Of a stretch of 64,000 bases of DNA, positions 6,274-16,300 are shown piece after piece. The notes under the pieces were generated by a model. It was not told the DNA's origin. It saw nothing but the letters and a program-made list of their open reading frames with translations, and did not search any database. Numbering within the stretch: the stretch's first letter is position 1; every line of letters starts with the position of its first letter. A program made the translations under genes and the position numbers. This DNA is from JBCBGF01 sp039193455. GTDB taxonomy: Bacteria > Pseudomonadota > Alphaproteobacteria > Rhodobacterales > Rhodobacteraceae. The DNA is taken from positions 26,424-90,423 of the forward strand of contig JBCCWO010000014.1 of assembly GCA_039193455.1 (NCBI GenBank). Direction: 5' to 3'.

Positions 6274-7253
6274 CAGTGCGCCCCCGCCCCGTCGGCGCGA
6301 AGCCGTGGGTCAATCGCGAAATAGAGAAGGTCGACGATCAGGTTGATCGCCACGAACATCACCGAGATCAGCATCAGGTAGGCGGCCATCACCGGGATGT
6401 CGACGAACTGAATCGCGTTGATGAAGAGAAGGCCAACACCGGGCCATTGGAACACGGTTTCCGTTATGATCGCGAAGGCGATGATCGAGCCGAGTTGCAG
6501 GCCCGTGACCGTGATCACCGGCACCAGCGTGTTTTTGAGCGCGTGGCGGAAGTTCACGCTGCGCTCTTTGAGCCCGCGGGCGCGGGCAAAGCGGATATAG
6601 TCCTGGCGCAGCACCTCGAGCATTTCGGCCCGCACGAGGCGCATGATCAGCGTCATCTGATAAAGACCCAGCGTGATCGCCGGGAGGATCAGCGCGCGCA
6701 GGCCGGACTCAGTCAAAAACCCGGTGGACCAGTTGCCAATCATCACAGTCTCGCCGCGCCCGAAACTGGGTAAGAGATCAAGCTCCACGGAGAAGACGTA
6801 GATCAACAGGATGCCTATAAGGAAGGTCGGTAGACTGACCCCTATGAGCGATACGGTCATGATGACGTTCGACATCACCCCATCTCGTCGGATGGCCGTG
6901 AAAACGCCCAGCGCGATCCCCCCCAGGATCGCAAAAAGCCCTGAAACGGCGGCCAGTTCGAGGGTTGCGGGCGCGCGTTCGGCGATAATCGTGGCCACGG
7001 GACGGCCCTGTCGGTAGCTCACCCCGAAATTGCCCTGCACCGCCCCTTCGAGGAACCGATAGTATTGCACCGGGAACGGCTGATCGAGGCCAAGCTCGGT
7101 CCTCAGCCGGTCGATATCGGCCTGGGTGCGTTCCTGGCCCAGCATGTTGTCGATGGGGTCGCCGACGAACCGGAACATCGAAAACGCGACCAGGCCGACG
7201 ATCAGCAGAACGAGGATCGACTGGAACACGCGGCGGATGGTGTAGGCAAGCAT
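6273..7253 (-). CDS. ABC transporter permease, DppB/OppB type
   Basis: The 326-aa protein starts with the DppB signature (MLAYTIRRVFQSILVLLIVGLVAFSMFRFVGDP) and has six predicted membrane segments. The EAA loop (YIRFARARGLKERSVNFRHALKNTLVPVITV) is the contact site for the ATPase. It precedes the DppC-type gene with a TGATG overlap and follows the GST gene by 31 bp. The partner substrate is unknown; the family imports peptides, opines or oligosaccharides. Confidence 0.9.
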   Translation of the reverse strand: MLAYTIRRVFQSILVLLIVGLVAFSMFRFVGDPIDNMLGQERTQADIDRLRTELGLDQPFPVQYYRFLEGAVQGNFGVSYRQGRPVATIIAERAPATLELAAVSGLFAILGGIALGVFTAIRRDGVMSNVIMTVSLIGVSLPTFLIGILLIYVFSVELDLLPSFGRGETVMIGNWSTGFLTESGLRALILPAITLGLYQMTLIMRLVRAEMLEVLRQDYIRFARARGLKERSVNFRHALKNTLVPVITVTGLQLGSIIAFAIITETVFQWPGVGLLFINAIQFVDIPVMAAYLMLISVMFVAINLIVDLLYFAIDPRLRADGAGAH

Positions 7254-7284
7254 CTGAAATTAGTGCGGGGTCAGCGGCATTTGG

Positions 7285-8220
7285 TCAAGCGGCGTCGCGA
7301 TTGTGCGGGGCCGTCCAATCGTTTCGCGGGCCCACTGCCACGATTCCAAGCGGGTTCCGGTTGGGATTGGGGGAATGATAGCCCGCCCGGTAGATGTCGA
7401 ACTTCACCGTCCCGGCCACGCCGGGCATCGCGAATATCTCCCGCGCGTAGGCCCAGAGGTTGGGGTAGTCGATGATCCGGCGGCGGTTGCACTTGAAGGC
7501 GGTGTGATAAGCGACGTCGAAGCGGACGAGCGTGGGGAAGAGGCGCAGGTCAGCCTCGGTAAACTGATCCCCGCAGAGCCAGCGGTTGGTTTCGAGATGT
7601 TTCTCGATCGTGTCGAGCGTCTCGAACACCTCGCGCACTGCAGTGTCATAGGCGGATTGCGTGCGGGCGAACCCGGCGCGGTAGACGCCGTTGTTGAAGG
7701 CGGGGTAGGTCAGCGCGTTCCACCGGTCGATGTCCTCTTCCAGCGCGGGCGGGCAGAGATCCGGGCCGCCCGGAAACGCCCGCCCCAGCATGCGCACGAG
7801 ATCAGCGCTTTCATTCGAGACGGCGGTGTCGGTCTTGCGGTCCCACAGTAGCGGCACGGTGATCCGGCCCGTATAAGCAGGCGTCGCGCGGGCGTAGGCC
7901 TGATGCAGCGCCGTGACGCCCATGAGCGGGTCGGCATAGGGCCCGTCGGCGTCATAGACCCAGCCGTCCTCTGTCCGGCGCGGGCGGGCGTAGGAGATCG
8001 AGATGTCCAGCGATTTCAGGGCGATGACAAGGAGCACCCGATGCGCCCAGGGACAGTTCCACGCCGCGTAGAGGTGATAGCGGCCCGGCTCGGGCGTAAA
8101 GGGGCCGTCGGCGGTGATCCAATTGCGGATCGTCGACTTTTGGCGCTGAAACTCGCCACTGGCCTGCGTATCGGGGCCCGGGTCTTCGGCGTGATAGGTT
8201 CCCGCGATCATCAGGCCCAT
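7285..8220 (-). CDS. Glutathionyl-hydroquinone reductase-type glutathione S-transferase
   Basis: The 311-aa cytosolic protein has the Xi/Omega-like GST layout: an N-terminal thioredoxin fold with the catalytic cysteine in NCPWAHR (about residues 54-60), then VSNESADLVR (glutathione gamma-glutamyl binding), and an all-helical C-terminal domain with GDQFTEADLRLFPTLVRFD and the terminal NPNRNPLGIVAVGP motif typical of YqjG/PcpF. Such enzymes reduce glutathionyl-hydroquinones using glutathione. The start at 8220 has GGAG about nine bases upstream. Its position between a binding-protein gene and permease genes is unusual and suggests co-transcription, though a strong hairpin precedes it. Confidence 0.85.
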   Translation of the reverse strand: MGLMIAGTYHAEDPGPDTQASGEFQRQKSTIRNWITADGPFTPEPGRYHLYAAWNCPWAHRVLLVIALKSLDISISYARPRRTEDGWVYDADGPYADPLMGVTALHQAYARATPAYTGRITVPLLWDRKTDTAVSNESADLVRMLGRAFPGGPDLCPPALEEDIDRWNALTYPAFNNGVYRAGFARTQSAYDTAVREVFETLDTIEKHLETNRWLCGDQFTEADLRLFPTLVRFDVAYHTAFKCNRRRIIDYPNLWAYAREIFAMPGVAGTVKFDIYRAGYHSPNPNRNPLGIVAVGPRNDWTAPHNRDAA

Positions 8221-8238
8221 GGGCGATCTCCGAATGCA

Positions 8239-8267
8239 AACGCGCCCGGGTGGGTCCCGGGCGCGTT
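8239..8267. terminator. 12-bp GC hairpin after binding-protein gene
   Basis: A perfect 12-bp stem (AACGCGCCCGGG) with a 5-nt loop lies just past the stop of the binding protein gene at 8285. There is no long T-run on the leftward strand, so it is more likely an mRNA-stabilising or partial-termination hairpin, as commonly found after binding-protein genes, than a complete terminator. Confidence 0.6.
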
Positions 8268-8284
8268 CAGATACGTGGCGGCGA

Positions 8285-9850
8285 TCAGTTCACCGTCACC
8301 CAGCGCAGGATGAAGAAGTTATCCGGGCGCTGTGTCAGGGCGATGTTGTCGCGTGTGCCCCAGACAAGCGGCTGCACGTAGAGCGGCACATAGGCGTGCT
8401 CGTCCTGGTAGATCGACGTCATCTCGTCGATCATCGCCTGGCGCTTGGTGTCGTCGATCTCGGACTGCACCATGGGCAACAGCTCATCGATCCGGGCGTT
8501 CGAATAGGCGCCGAAGTTCCACGAGCCCAGACGCTTTTCCTCGTTCGGGGTCGAGGCGAGGAAGCGGACGGGGTGTTCGTGGTCGAACGTGCCCGGCGAC
8601 CAGCCGAGAAGGTACATGTCAAAGTTGTCCTCGCGCAATTCGGGCCAGTAGTTCTGGACCGGCATGGCGTCGAGTTCAGCCGTGATGCCGACCTGCGCGA
8701 GCATACCCGTGACCGCCTGACACACCGCTTCATCGTTGAGGTAGCGGTTGTTGGGGCACTTCAGACCAAATCCAAAGCCATCGGCATAGCCCGCCTCGGC
8801 CAGCAGCGCGCGGGCGGCGTCCTGGTCAAAGGCGGTGACGTCTGCGTTGGCCGACGAATAGCCGCGCATGGCGGGGCTGACGAGCTGGCTGACCGGTTCG
8901 GCATTGCCGCGCATGATCGTTTGCAGGATGGCGGGCACGTTGATCGCCTTGGCCACGGCCTCGCGCACGCGGGCGTCGAGGAACGGGTTCGGGTCCCCCG
9001 CGTTCGCGCCGTATTTCAGCGTCTCGGCCTCATGTGTGAAGCCCAGCATGATCACGCGGGCCTCGATACCCTGGATCACCTCGACGCCATCGGTCTGCAT
9101 CAGACGCTGGGCATCCTGGATCGGGACCGGGTTGATCATATCGACATCGCCCGACAACAGCGCCGCAACCGCGGTGGCCGGGTTTTGGATCGGGGTGAAG
9201 GTGGCCTCGGTGATGTTATGTTCGGCCTCGCCCCACCAGCCGCCATGCGGCACGAGCGTCGTGGTCAGCCCCGGCTGACGGTCCGAGACCATGAATGCGC
9301 CGGTGCCGTTTGCGTTCAGCGTGGCATAGTTGCCAACCTCTTTATCGGGCAGCGCCGCATCGTTCGCCGCGGCCCAATCGGCATCCATGATCATCCAGTT
9401 GGCGATGGAGTCCGGAAAGATCGGGTTGGGTGCGGTGGTCATGATGTCGACGGTATAGTCGTCGACCTTGATGACCTCGCTGACCGGTGCAAACCAGCTG
9501 CGCACATCGGCCACCTCGTTCGAGGCACGCTCATAGCTGAAGATCACGTCATCGGCGTTGAACGCGGCGCCGTCATGGAAGGTCACGCCCTCACGCAGGG
9601 TGAAGCGCCAGCCTTCGCCCTCGCCAATCGGTTCCCACGATGTGGCCAGTGCCGGCTCGACGGTCATGTCCTTGCCACGGCGCACCAGGCCTTCGTAGAC
9701 GTTGTTGAGAAAACCCAGAACCGGGGCGGAGTTCACCGCGTGCGGGTCCATGGTTTGCGGATCGGTGCTGCCGGCCCAGCGGAAGGTTTCGGCAGAGGCG
9801 GCGGACGCAACAAGGCTTGCCGCCGCGAGGGCCGTTGTGAGTTTGAACAT
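8285..9850 (-). CDS. ABC transporter substrate-binding protein, family 5 (copy 1)
   Basis: The 521-aa periplasmic protein has a signal peptide (MFKLTTALAAASLVASAASA, cleavage before ETFRW) and the SBP family-5 body: an N-terminal lobe with LREGVTFHDGAAFNADDVIFSYER, then NANGTGAF, and a C-terminal part ending QPLVWGTRDNIALTQRPDNFFILRWVTVN. It is an evident paralogue of the protein at 10520-12106, with the same FHDGAAF, APNPI and NANGTG blocks. A GGGGAG ribosome site fixes the start. It feeds the downstream permeases at 5314-7253; the ligand cannot be told from sequence. Confidence 0.9.
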   Translation of the reverse strand: MFKLTTALAAASLVASAASAETFRWAGSTDPQTMDPHAVNSAPVLGFLNNVYEGLVRRGKDMTVEPALATSWEPIGEGEGWRFTLREGVTFHDGAAFNADDVIFSYERASNEVADVRSWFAPVSEVIKVDDYTVDIMTTAPNPIFPDSIANWMIMDADWAAANDAALPDKEVGNYATLNANGTGAFMVSDRQPGLTTTLVPHGGWWGEAEHNITEATFTPIQNPATAVAALLSGDVDMINPVPIQDAQRLMQTDGVEVIQGIEARVIMLGFTHEAETLKYGANAGDPNPFLDARVREAVAKAINVPAILQTIMRGNAEPVSQLVSPAMRGYSSANADVTAFDQDAARALLAEAGYADGFGFGLKCPNNRYLNDEAVCQAVTGMLAQVGITAELDAMPVQNYWPELREDNFDMYLLGWSPGTFDHEHPVRFLASTPNEEKRLGSWNFGAYSNARIDELLPMVQSEIDDTKRQAMIDEMTSIYQDEHAYVPLYVQPLVWGTRDNIALTQRPDNFFILRWVTVN

Positions 9851-9944
9851 GAATTATCTCCCCGTTGGCGCGGGTTCGCGCTGACCTAACGGGTGTGGCA
9901 GCCTGCCGCAGCTAAGGCAAGGGCCCTAAAGGCTTTGTGATGGG

Positions 9945-10466
9945 CTAGCGCCGTTCACGGGTCAGGATCTGGTCGAGCGTCAAGCGATTGGGAATCTCGC
10001 CGTCCGAGCCGGGGATGAATTCCGGATCGGAATGGATACAGGCGATGCCGCAGACGATTTCGGCGGTGCCGTCCGGCCCGTTGACGCGCCAGACGCGGCC
10101 CCCCGGCGTGCCGATGTATCCCATGATGCCATCGCTGCGATCGGTCAGCACATCGTCCGAGGATGGCAATTCGTTGAAGTAGCGCGGGTCGAACGCGCCA
10201 TGGGTGTGGTATGAGGCAAACACGTCGACATCCGCCTCGGGCCAGCGGGGCCGACAGGACGCAAGGCGCCCGCGCCGGGCCGGTGTGGCAACGATCCGGC
10301 CAGACGTGTCATAGCCAAAGTAGCCGCAGTATTCGCGCCCGCTGGTCAATGTACGCTGTTGCAAGATGTCGAGGAACGCGCGGGCATAGGCATCCTCGCG
10401 CGCCTGATCCGCCGACGCGGCACATCCCGCGAAAAGGGCACTGATCACAACAAAGATGCGCAGCAT
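9945..10466 (-). CDS. Secreted DUF4329/JAB-like domain protein
   Basis: The start is set at the ATG at 10466 because AGGTGG lies five to six bases upstream; a GTG at 10475 is the alternative. The 173-aa product has a signal peptide (MLRIFVVISALFAGCAASA) that could be a lipoprotein signal with the cysteine at FAGC, though the lipobox is poor. The core reads YHTHGAFDPRYFNELPSSDD then GIMGYIGTPGGRVWRVN, resembling DUF4329, a JAB/MPN-like fold: HTH followed by SxxD are the JAMM-type metal residues. It sits between the two paralogous binding proteins on the same strand. Role unknown; a secreted hydrolase is plausible. Confidence 0.65.
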   Translation of the reverse strand: MLRIFVVISALFAGCAASADQAREDAYARAFLDILQQRTLTSGREYCGYFGYDTSGRIVATPARRGRLASCRPRWPEADVDVFASYHTHGAFDPRYFNELPSSDDVLTDRSDGIMGYIGTPGGRVWRVNGPDGTAEIVCGIACIHSDPEFIPGSDGEIPNRLTLDQILTRERR

Positions 10467-10484
10467 TGCAGCCACCTAAGGCGA

Positions 10485-10507
10485 CCCGGGCGCGTGACAC
10501 GCCCGGG
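10485..10507. terminator. 8-bp GC hairpin after second binding-protein gene
   Basis: CCCGGGCG and CGCCCGGG flank a 7-nt loop just downstream of the stop of the gene at 10520. It lacks a T-run on the leftward strand, so I read it as an intercistronic stabilising or attenuating hairpin. Confidence 0.5.
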
Positions 10508-10519
10508 CCCAACCCGCTG

Positions 10520-12106
10520 TTACGAGCGGGTCATCGTGAAGTACTTGAACTTTGCGGTGTCGTCGGGCGCAACGATTGTCCCGATGTCTGACCGCATGCC
10601 CCAGTTCAGAACCTGATGGTGGATCGGAATGTAGAGCTGCTCTTCCTGCACGACCTGCCAGATCTCGTTGATCATCTGATCGCGCTTGGGCAGATCGGTT
10701 TCCGACGCCAGTGCCTGGATTTTCGTGTCCAGATCGGTGTTTGAGTACCGCGTTCCGTTCCACGAGCCGTACTTTTCGCCCTTGGTGTGGGTCAGGAAGT
10801 TGAAGATGTACTCCGAGTCATAGGTCGGCACACCCCAGCCCAGCATGTAGAAGTCGGTCTCGAGGTTGTTGATCAGCGGGAAGTGCTGGGCCTTGGGTTT
10901 GGCATCCAGGTTCACCGTCACGCCGATCTGGGCGAGCATGCCCACCGCCGCCTGACAGATCGCTTCATCGTTGATGTAGCGGTCGTTGGGGCAATCAAGC
11001 TGGATCGAGAAGCCGTCGCCATAGCCTGCGTCGGCCATCAGTGCCTTGGCCGCTTCGATGTCCGTCACCGATGAGCTGTCCATGGCTTCGTTCCAGCCAT
11101 TGACAAAGGGCGGTGCGATCATGCCGGCGGGGGCCGACTGGCCGCGCATCACCACTTGCTGGATCGCATCGCGGTTGATGGCCTTTGACATCGCCTGGCG
11201 CACGCGCACATCGGCCAGCGGGTTGGCGCCGTCGACATTGTCGTTGGCGAGATCGGCGTCGCCCATGTTCATGCCAAAGAAGATCACGCGGTTCTGCGGC
11301 GCGGTGCGCACGTCAAGGCCATCGGTGCTGCCGACACGCTCAAGGTCCTGCACCGGCACGTCCTGGATAAAGTCCACTTCGCCGGACAAAAGCGCGGCAA
11401 CGCGGGTCGCGGCGTTCTGGATCGGGGTGTATTCGATCCGGGTGATTTCCATCGGAAACTCACCGGTCCCCCAGTAATTTTCGTTGATTTCCAGAACCGT
11501 CCGCACATCCGGCTCGCGGCTGATCAGCTTGTAGGGCCCGGTGCCGTTGGCGTTTTTGGCGGCAAAGGTATCTTCGCCCCCTTCATAGTCCTGCACCTTG
11601 ACGGCGTTGTTCGCCTCGGCCCACGCCTTGTCCATCATGAACATGTTGGTCAGGTTGTTGGGCATGATCGGGTTTGGACCGTCGGTCACAATCTCGATCG
11701 TGTAGGCATCGGGTGCGCGCACCTCGACGACAGACGCCAGAAGTTCCTTGTAGTCGCTGTCGGGCGTCATCGCGCGTTCAAGGCTGAACTTGGCGTCTTC
11801 GCTGTCGAAGGCCGCGCCGTCATGGAATGTCACGCCCTCGCGCAGCTTGAAGACCCAAACACTGGGGTCGTCGGCGGAGGGTGCCCACTCGGTGGCCAGC
11901 GCGGGCACGATGGCGCCGGTCATGTCGCGCATTACAAGCGGTTCCATGATCTGGTGTGCCAGGGCCGAGGTCGGGCCTTCGTTCTGGGCGTGGGGGTCAA
12001 GTGTGAGCGAGTCGCCCGCACGGGCCCATCGCAGTGTTTCGGACGAGGCTGCGCCGGCCGTCAAAGCAGCCGCAGACGCCGCCAGCAGAAGGTGGCGAAG
12101 TTTCAT
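10520..12106 (-). CDS. ABC transporter substrate-binding protein, family 5 (copy 2)
   Basis: The 528-aa periplasmic protein has a signal peptide (MKLRHLLLAASAAALTAGAASS, cleavage before ETLRW) and the same SBP family-5 blocks as copy 1 (LREGVTFHDGAAFDSEDAKFSLERA, DGPNPIMPNN, NANGTGPYKLI, the C-terminal IPIHHQVLNWGMRSDIG). The ribosome site and start context (GGGAGAATATTC-ATG) closely resemble those of copy 1, which supports a tandem duplication. No permease lies directly beside it, so it probably uses the permeases at 5314-7253. A divergent ligand range for the two copies is an inference. Confidence 0.9.
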   Translation of the reverse strand: MKLRHLLLAASAAALTAGAASSETLRWARAGDSLTLDPHAQNEGPTSALAHQIMEPLVMRDMTGAIVPALATEWAPSADDPSVWVFKLREGVTFHDGAAFDSEDAKFSLERAMTPDSDYKELLASVVEVRAPDAYTIEIVTDGPNPIMPNNLTNMFMMDKAWAEANNAVKVQDYEGGEDTFAAKNANGTGPYKLISREPDVRTVLEINENYWGTGEFPMEITRIEYTPIQNAATRVAALLSGEVDFIQDVPVQDLERVGSTDGLDVRTAPQNRVIFFGMNMGDADLANDNVDGANPLADVRVRQAMSKAINRDAIQQVVMRGQSAPAGMIAPPFVNGWNEAMDSSSVTDIEAAKALMADAGYGDGFSIQLDCPNDRYINDEAICQAAVGMLAQIGVTVNLDAKPKAQHFPLINNLETDFYMLGWGVPTYDSEYIFNFLTHTKGEKYGSWNGTRYSNTDLDTKIQALASETDLPKRDQMINEIWQVVQEEQLYIPIHHQVLNWGMRSDIGTIVAPDDTAKFKYFTMTRS

Positions 12107-12202
12107 GAATATTCTCCCTGTGTTTCTTGGTCTTGGTGGCGCGATTATGGGCGCCCCGGCGCCATTGGCAAGCTTGGGATTGTCACATCTGCCCCGGTGC
12201 GG

Positions 12203-12595
12203 TCAGGTGCCGCTTTTTCCGGCAACCTGTGCCGCGTATTCGGCGGCATCGAACCAACCGCGTGAGGCAGCGACTTTCATGTCGGCATCGAGATCCCATT
12301 CTTCCCAGCCGTGGATCTTGAGCGGGTTGTTCGTGGCGGCGTCATGGCCGGTAAACGTCCAGACGTAGATGGCGTGGTCACCCGCTTGCCGAATGGAATC
12401 GCAAACCAGCGACAGATCGGGGACATCGGCGAAGAACCCTGCTGCCATCTCGGCCACTTTCGAACGGCCCTGCCACGGGTCGCCGTTGTTGATCACAATG
12501 CCACCCTCTTGCGCATAAAAGGACGCGACCGCATCCGGGTCGCCGGAATTCCAGGCGGCGGTATAGTCGCGGGCGATATCGGCAAGGGTGGGCAT
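12203..12595 (-). CDS. SnoaL/NTF2-like domain protein
   Basis: From the ATG at 12595 the product is 130 aa and starts MPTLADIARDYTAAWNSGDPDAVASFYAQEG, the characteristic first helix of SnoaL-like NTF2-fold proteins, followed by curved-sheet strands ending in GWFDAAEYAAQVAGKSGT. Such small cone-shaped proteins are polyketide cyclases, dehydratases or ligand-binding proteins; catalytic residues are too variable to name a reaction. The frame is open further upstream to 12706, but that extension covers the spacer and the end of rpe on the same strand. It follows rpe by 67 bp and may end the mannosidase operon. Confidence 0.75.
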   Translation of the reverse strand: MPTLADIARDYTAAWNSGDPDAVASFYAQEGGIVINNGDPWQGRSKVAEMAAGFFADVPDLSLVCDSIRQAGDHAIYVWTFTGHDAATNNPLKIHGWEEWDLDADMKVAASRGWFDAAEYAAQVAGKSGT

Positions 12596-12662
12596 GGCTT
12601 TGAGATCCTTTGGTCGTGCGCAGGGCACCCTCACCCACCGATCGCGACACGTCCAGCCGTTT

Positions 12663-13346
12663 CTAGGCGCTGGCAGCGGCCCGGATGGCGCGGATGTTGT
12701 CGCCATAGACGCCCGGGTTGTTCACCGATCCGCCCCGGAACACCGCCGATCCGGCGACCAGCACGTTGGCCCCCGCGTTGACCACCAGCGGTGCAGTCGT
12801 GGGGTCGATCCCGCCATCCACCTCGATATGGATCGGGCGGTCGCCCACCATGGCGCGGGCATCGCGCACCTTGTCGACCATCGAGGCCGTGAACTTCTGC
12901 CCGCCGAACCCGGGGTTGATGGTCATCACGAGGATGAGGTCGATCGCGTCGAGGATGTGTTCGATGTGGCTGAGCGGGGTGGTCATGTTAAGCGCGACGC
13001 CCGCTTTCTTGCCCTGATCGCGGATCGCCTGAAGCGTGCGGTGCAAATGCGGGCCCGCCTCGGCGTGGACCGTGATCATGTCGCTGCCCGCCTTGGCGAA
13101 CGCCTCAATATAGGGGTCGGCAGGCGCGATCATCAGGTGGACATCCATGAAGGTCGTCACGTGGGGCCGGATCGCGGCGACGACGTTGGGGCCGATGGTG
13201 AGGTTCGGCACGAAATGCCCGTCCATCGGGTCCACATGGATCCAGTCCGCGCCTTCGGCCTCAACCGCGCGGATCTCGGCGCCGAGATTGGCGAAGTCGG
13301 CGGACAGGATCGAGGGGGCGATCTTGATGGAACGGTCGAAACTCAT
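12663..13346 (-). CDS. rpe: Ribulose-phosphate 3-epimerase
   Basis: The 227-aa TIM-barrel protein has all family blocks: IAPSILSADFANLG at the N-terminus, IHVDPMDGHFVPNLTIGP with the catalytic aspartate and metal-binding histidine, DVHLMI, VMTINPGFGGQKF, and IEVDGGI with the second catalytic aspartate. Rpe interconverts D-ribulose 5-phosphate and D-xylulose 5-phosphate in the pentose-phosphate and Calvin pathways. AAGGAG upstream fixes the start at 13346. It lies 26 bp after the alpha-mannosidase gene on the same strand, so co-transcription with the sugar locus is likely; an epimerase for a related ketose phosphate cannot be excluded. Confidence 0.93.
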   Translation of the reverse strand: MSFDRSIKIAPSILSADFANLGAEIRAVEAEGADWIHVDPMDGHFVPNLTIGPNVVAAIRPHVTTFMDVHLMIAPADPYIEAFAKAGSDMITVHAEAGPHLHRTLQAIRDQGKKAGVALNMTTPLSHIEHILDAIDLILVMTINPGFGGQKFTASMVDKVRDARAMVGDRPIHIEVDGGIDPTTAPLVVNAGANVLVAGSAVFRGGSVNNPGVYGDNIRAIRAAASA

Positions 13347-13372
13347 GGGGCGCTCTCCTTATCGCGCCGCCC

Positions 13373-16300
13373 TTAGCGTGGAACGACCCGCAATGTCACG
13401 ATCTCATAGGGTGCAATATCGAGCGTGACGGTGTTGGACTGCACCTCCACCGCGTCCCCATCCTCTTCCAGGATGTTGCAGCGCCGCACCCCGGCCACGT
13501 CGAGCCCGAAGCGCACCTGCACCTGGCCGCGGTTCCGCTCATTCTCGTAAAGCCGCACGATCAGCCCGCACCCGTCTTCTGCGGCCTTCACCGTCTCGAC
13601 AATGACGTTGAAGGCCGAGATTGCCACAAGCTGGCGCATCGCGGCCTCGCCGGTCGCATCGGCAACGGGTCGGGCCAGCAGGGGATTGTTCAGGTCGTAG
13701 CCGTTCTCAGCCACATCCGTGCGCCAGTCGCCTTCGTGCGGCAGCAGGGAATAGGTGAAGCCATGCTGGCCCTGATCCTGCACCGGGTCGGGCATGGTTG
13801 CGGACTTCAAGAGGCTGAGCCGGATCACATTGTGGTGGATGTCATAGCCGTATTTGCAATCGTTCAGCAGCGCGACGCCGTAGTTGCCCTCACTGAGGTC
13901 CGCCCATTTGTGGCCGACGCTTTCAAACCGCGCCCAGTCCCAACTGGTATTTCGGTGAGTGCTGCGCTCGGTATTGCCGAACTGGATGTCGTAGGTGGCC
14001 GAGGGTGAGCGGATCTCAACCGGGAAGGCGCATTTCAGGAGGATGTGGCTGGCATGCCAGTCGAGCTCTGTCTGGAAATCGATGCGCTTGGAATTGTGGC
14101 GGAGGTAGATCCGCTGGGTGATGCGGCTGCCGCGCCAATCGTGTTCTACGAGGATCCCCGCGCGGATCGGCCCGCGTTCGATGATTTCAAACCGGACGGG
14201 GTTTGAAATCACCTCGCTCCGGTCCTCGTAGAAGATATCGATGTCCCAGGCGTCCCAGACCATCGGTCGGTCTTCGAATGCCTGCAGCTGGTTGCCTTTG
14301 TGGCCGGGTTTGAGGACCTCGCGTACAGCGGTTTTGTCGAAGAGCGAGGCGATCTGGCCGTCGCGACCAACCTCGACCCGGATCAAGTCGTTTTCGAGGA
14401 TCGCGCCATCGGCATACTCGGTGACGCGCAGGGCGGTGGAGACGCCGAGTTCTTCGCCTTTGCCCAGCGCGAGCAGGGCGTAGCTGGGGAAGGCGGGGAT
14501 ATCGACGAGGGTGCCGCCCTCAGTTGCCTGCGTCATCACCGGGCGGTTGGAGCGGAGGTCGATCAGGCCGTGACCCAGCGCCTCCGGGATCTCGGCAATG
14601 CGGTCCATCGAGAAGCTGGTGGTGTTGATCGCGACGAAGGCGGTTTCTGGGACGAGCGTTTTAGCGAGCGCACCGATGGCGTCACCCTCGGTCTCTTCAC
14701 ACAGCCCGCCGACGGTCGCGTAGTCGCGTTCTGCATCCTCGAAAACCTCGGTGATCGAGGTGCCGGGTAGGATGTCGTGGAACTGGTTCAAACAGACGAG
14801 TTTCCACGCCTGTTCCAGCGCCGCTTTCGGATAGGCGTGGCCGGTCTCGGTCTGTGCAAAAGCCGCCAAGAACTCGGCGTCGTGGAGCCAGCGTTCGCTG
14901 AGCCGGTTCAACCGCTTGGTTTCGGCCTGGCTGGTCAGGGTGCCTCGGTGAAGCTCCAGATAGAACTCGCCCGACCAGGTGGGGAGGTCGTGGGCAACCT
15001 CGGCCTCGATCCGTTCGAAAAACTCGCGCACCGTGCCCATGCGCAGGCGCGGGGTGCCGGGGAGGTGTTCGTAGCTCTCCGCCGCCGCGATCAGCTCGCG
15101 CGTTGGGCCGCCACCGCCGTCACCATATCCAAAGCAGGTGATCAGCTCGTTATGCACATGTTTTTGTAGGAAATTGTCCCAGGTGCCAAAAACCTCTTTC
15201 GCAGTGAGTTCGGCCTTATAAGTCGTCGGGTGCGGCAGGTACTGCACTGTGGACGGTGTAGTTAGCAGATGGCTCAGCACCCGGCTGCCATCGATGCCTT
15301 CCCACCAGAACAGCTGGTTGGGCATCTGGTTGTATTGGTTCCAGTTCAGCTTGTTGGCGACGAACCATTTGAGACCGGACTGCACCATGAGTTGCGGGAG
15401 CGAGGCGGTGAAGCCGAAGGTGTCAGGCAGCCAGAGGACGGGGGTTTCCTTGTCGCCGAACTTGTCGCGGAAATAACCCCGTCCCAGCATGATCTGGCGC
15501 ACCAGGGCCTCGCCGCCTGCGAGGTTGCAATCGGGTTCGACCCACATGCCGCCCATGGCTTCCCAATGGCCGTCCTCGACACGGGTTTTGATGCCCTCGA
15601 AGACCTCCGGATAGTCCTCCTCGGCCATCTCGTAGAGGACCGGCTGGGACTGGCTGAAGTGATATTCGCGGTGTTCGTCCATCAGGCGCAGAACGTTGGA
15701 GAACGTGCGCCCGGTCTTTCGCCGCGTCTGCGCCACCTGCCAGAGATAGGCCACGTCGATATGGGCGTGGCCCACGGCGATCATGTCCACCTCCATCCGG
15801 CCCGCATAATCCTGCATCTCGGCGTGCAGGGTTTCCAAGGCGGCGGGCACGCTGTCGTAGAAAGCGTCGGACCGCATCGGGTCGCGGGTGTCGAGCGTGG
15901 TGAAGGCCCGGTCGAGCGCTCTGAGGATCTTGTTGCGTGCGGTGTTCCCCTCATCCATGTGCTGCGCGACGTCGAGCGCGAGGCGGGTGAGGTTGTAGAA
16001 ATCGCGCGTGGGCACGTCGATTTCGGCGACCGCGCATTCCTTCATGTGGAGCTTGAGCTTGGAGTGGCGGTCGGGCGGCCAGCCAGAAAGACCGGTCCAA
16101 CCATGGAGGGCGAGGCTGTGGGCCCGGCCATCGCACCATTTGTCGCCGAGGTAGATCTCGTGGTGCTGACGATCGGCGGAGGCAAAGCTTTCGCCGTCGA
16201 TATAGGCGAGCCCCTCGGGGTGGCAGAAGATGTCGCCGGCGACGCCCAGGGGCAGGTGCAGCGCGATGGGGCCGGAGAAATCCGTGGGCACCGTGAAGTC

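Noticed and set aside
8219..9889. A 556-codon open frame opposite binding protein copy 1
   Set aside because: The leftward frame encodes a clear SBP family-5 protein with signal peptide and ribosome site; the rightward one has no recognisable domain.
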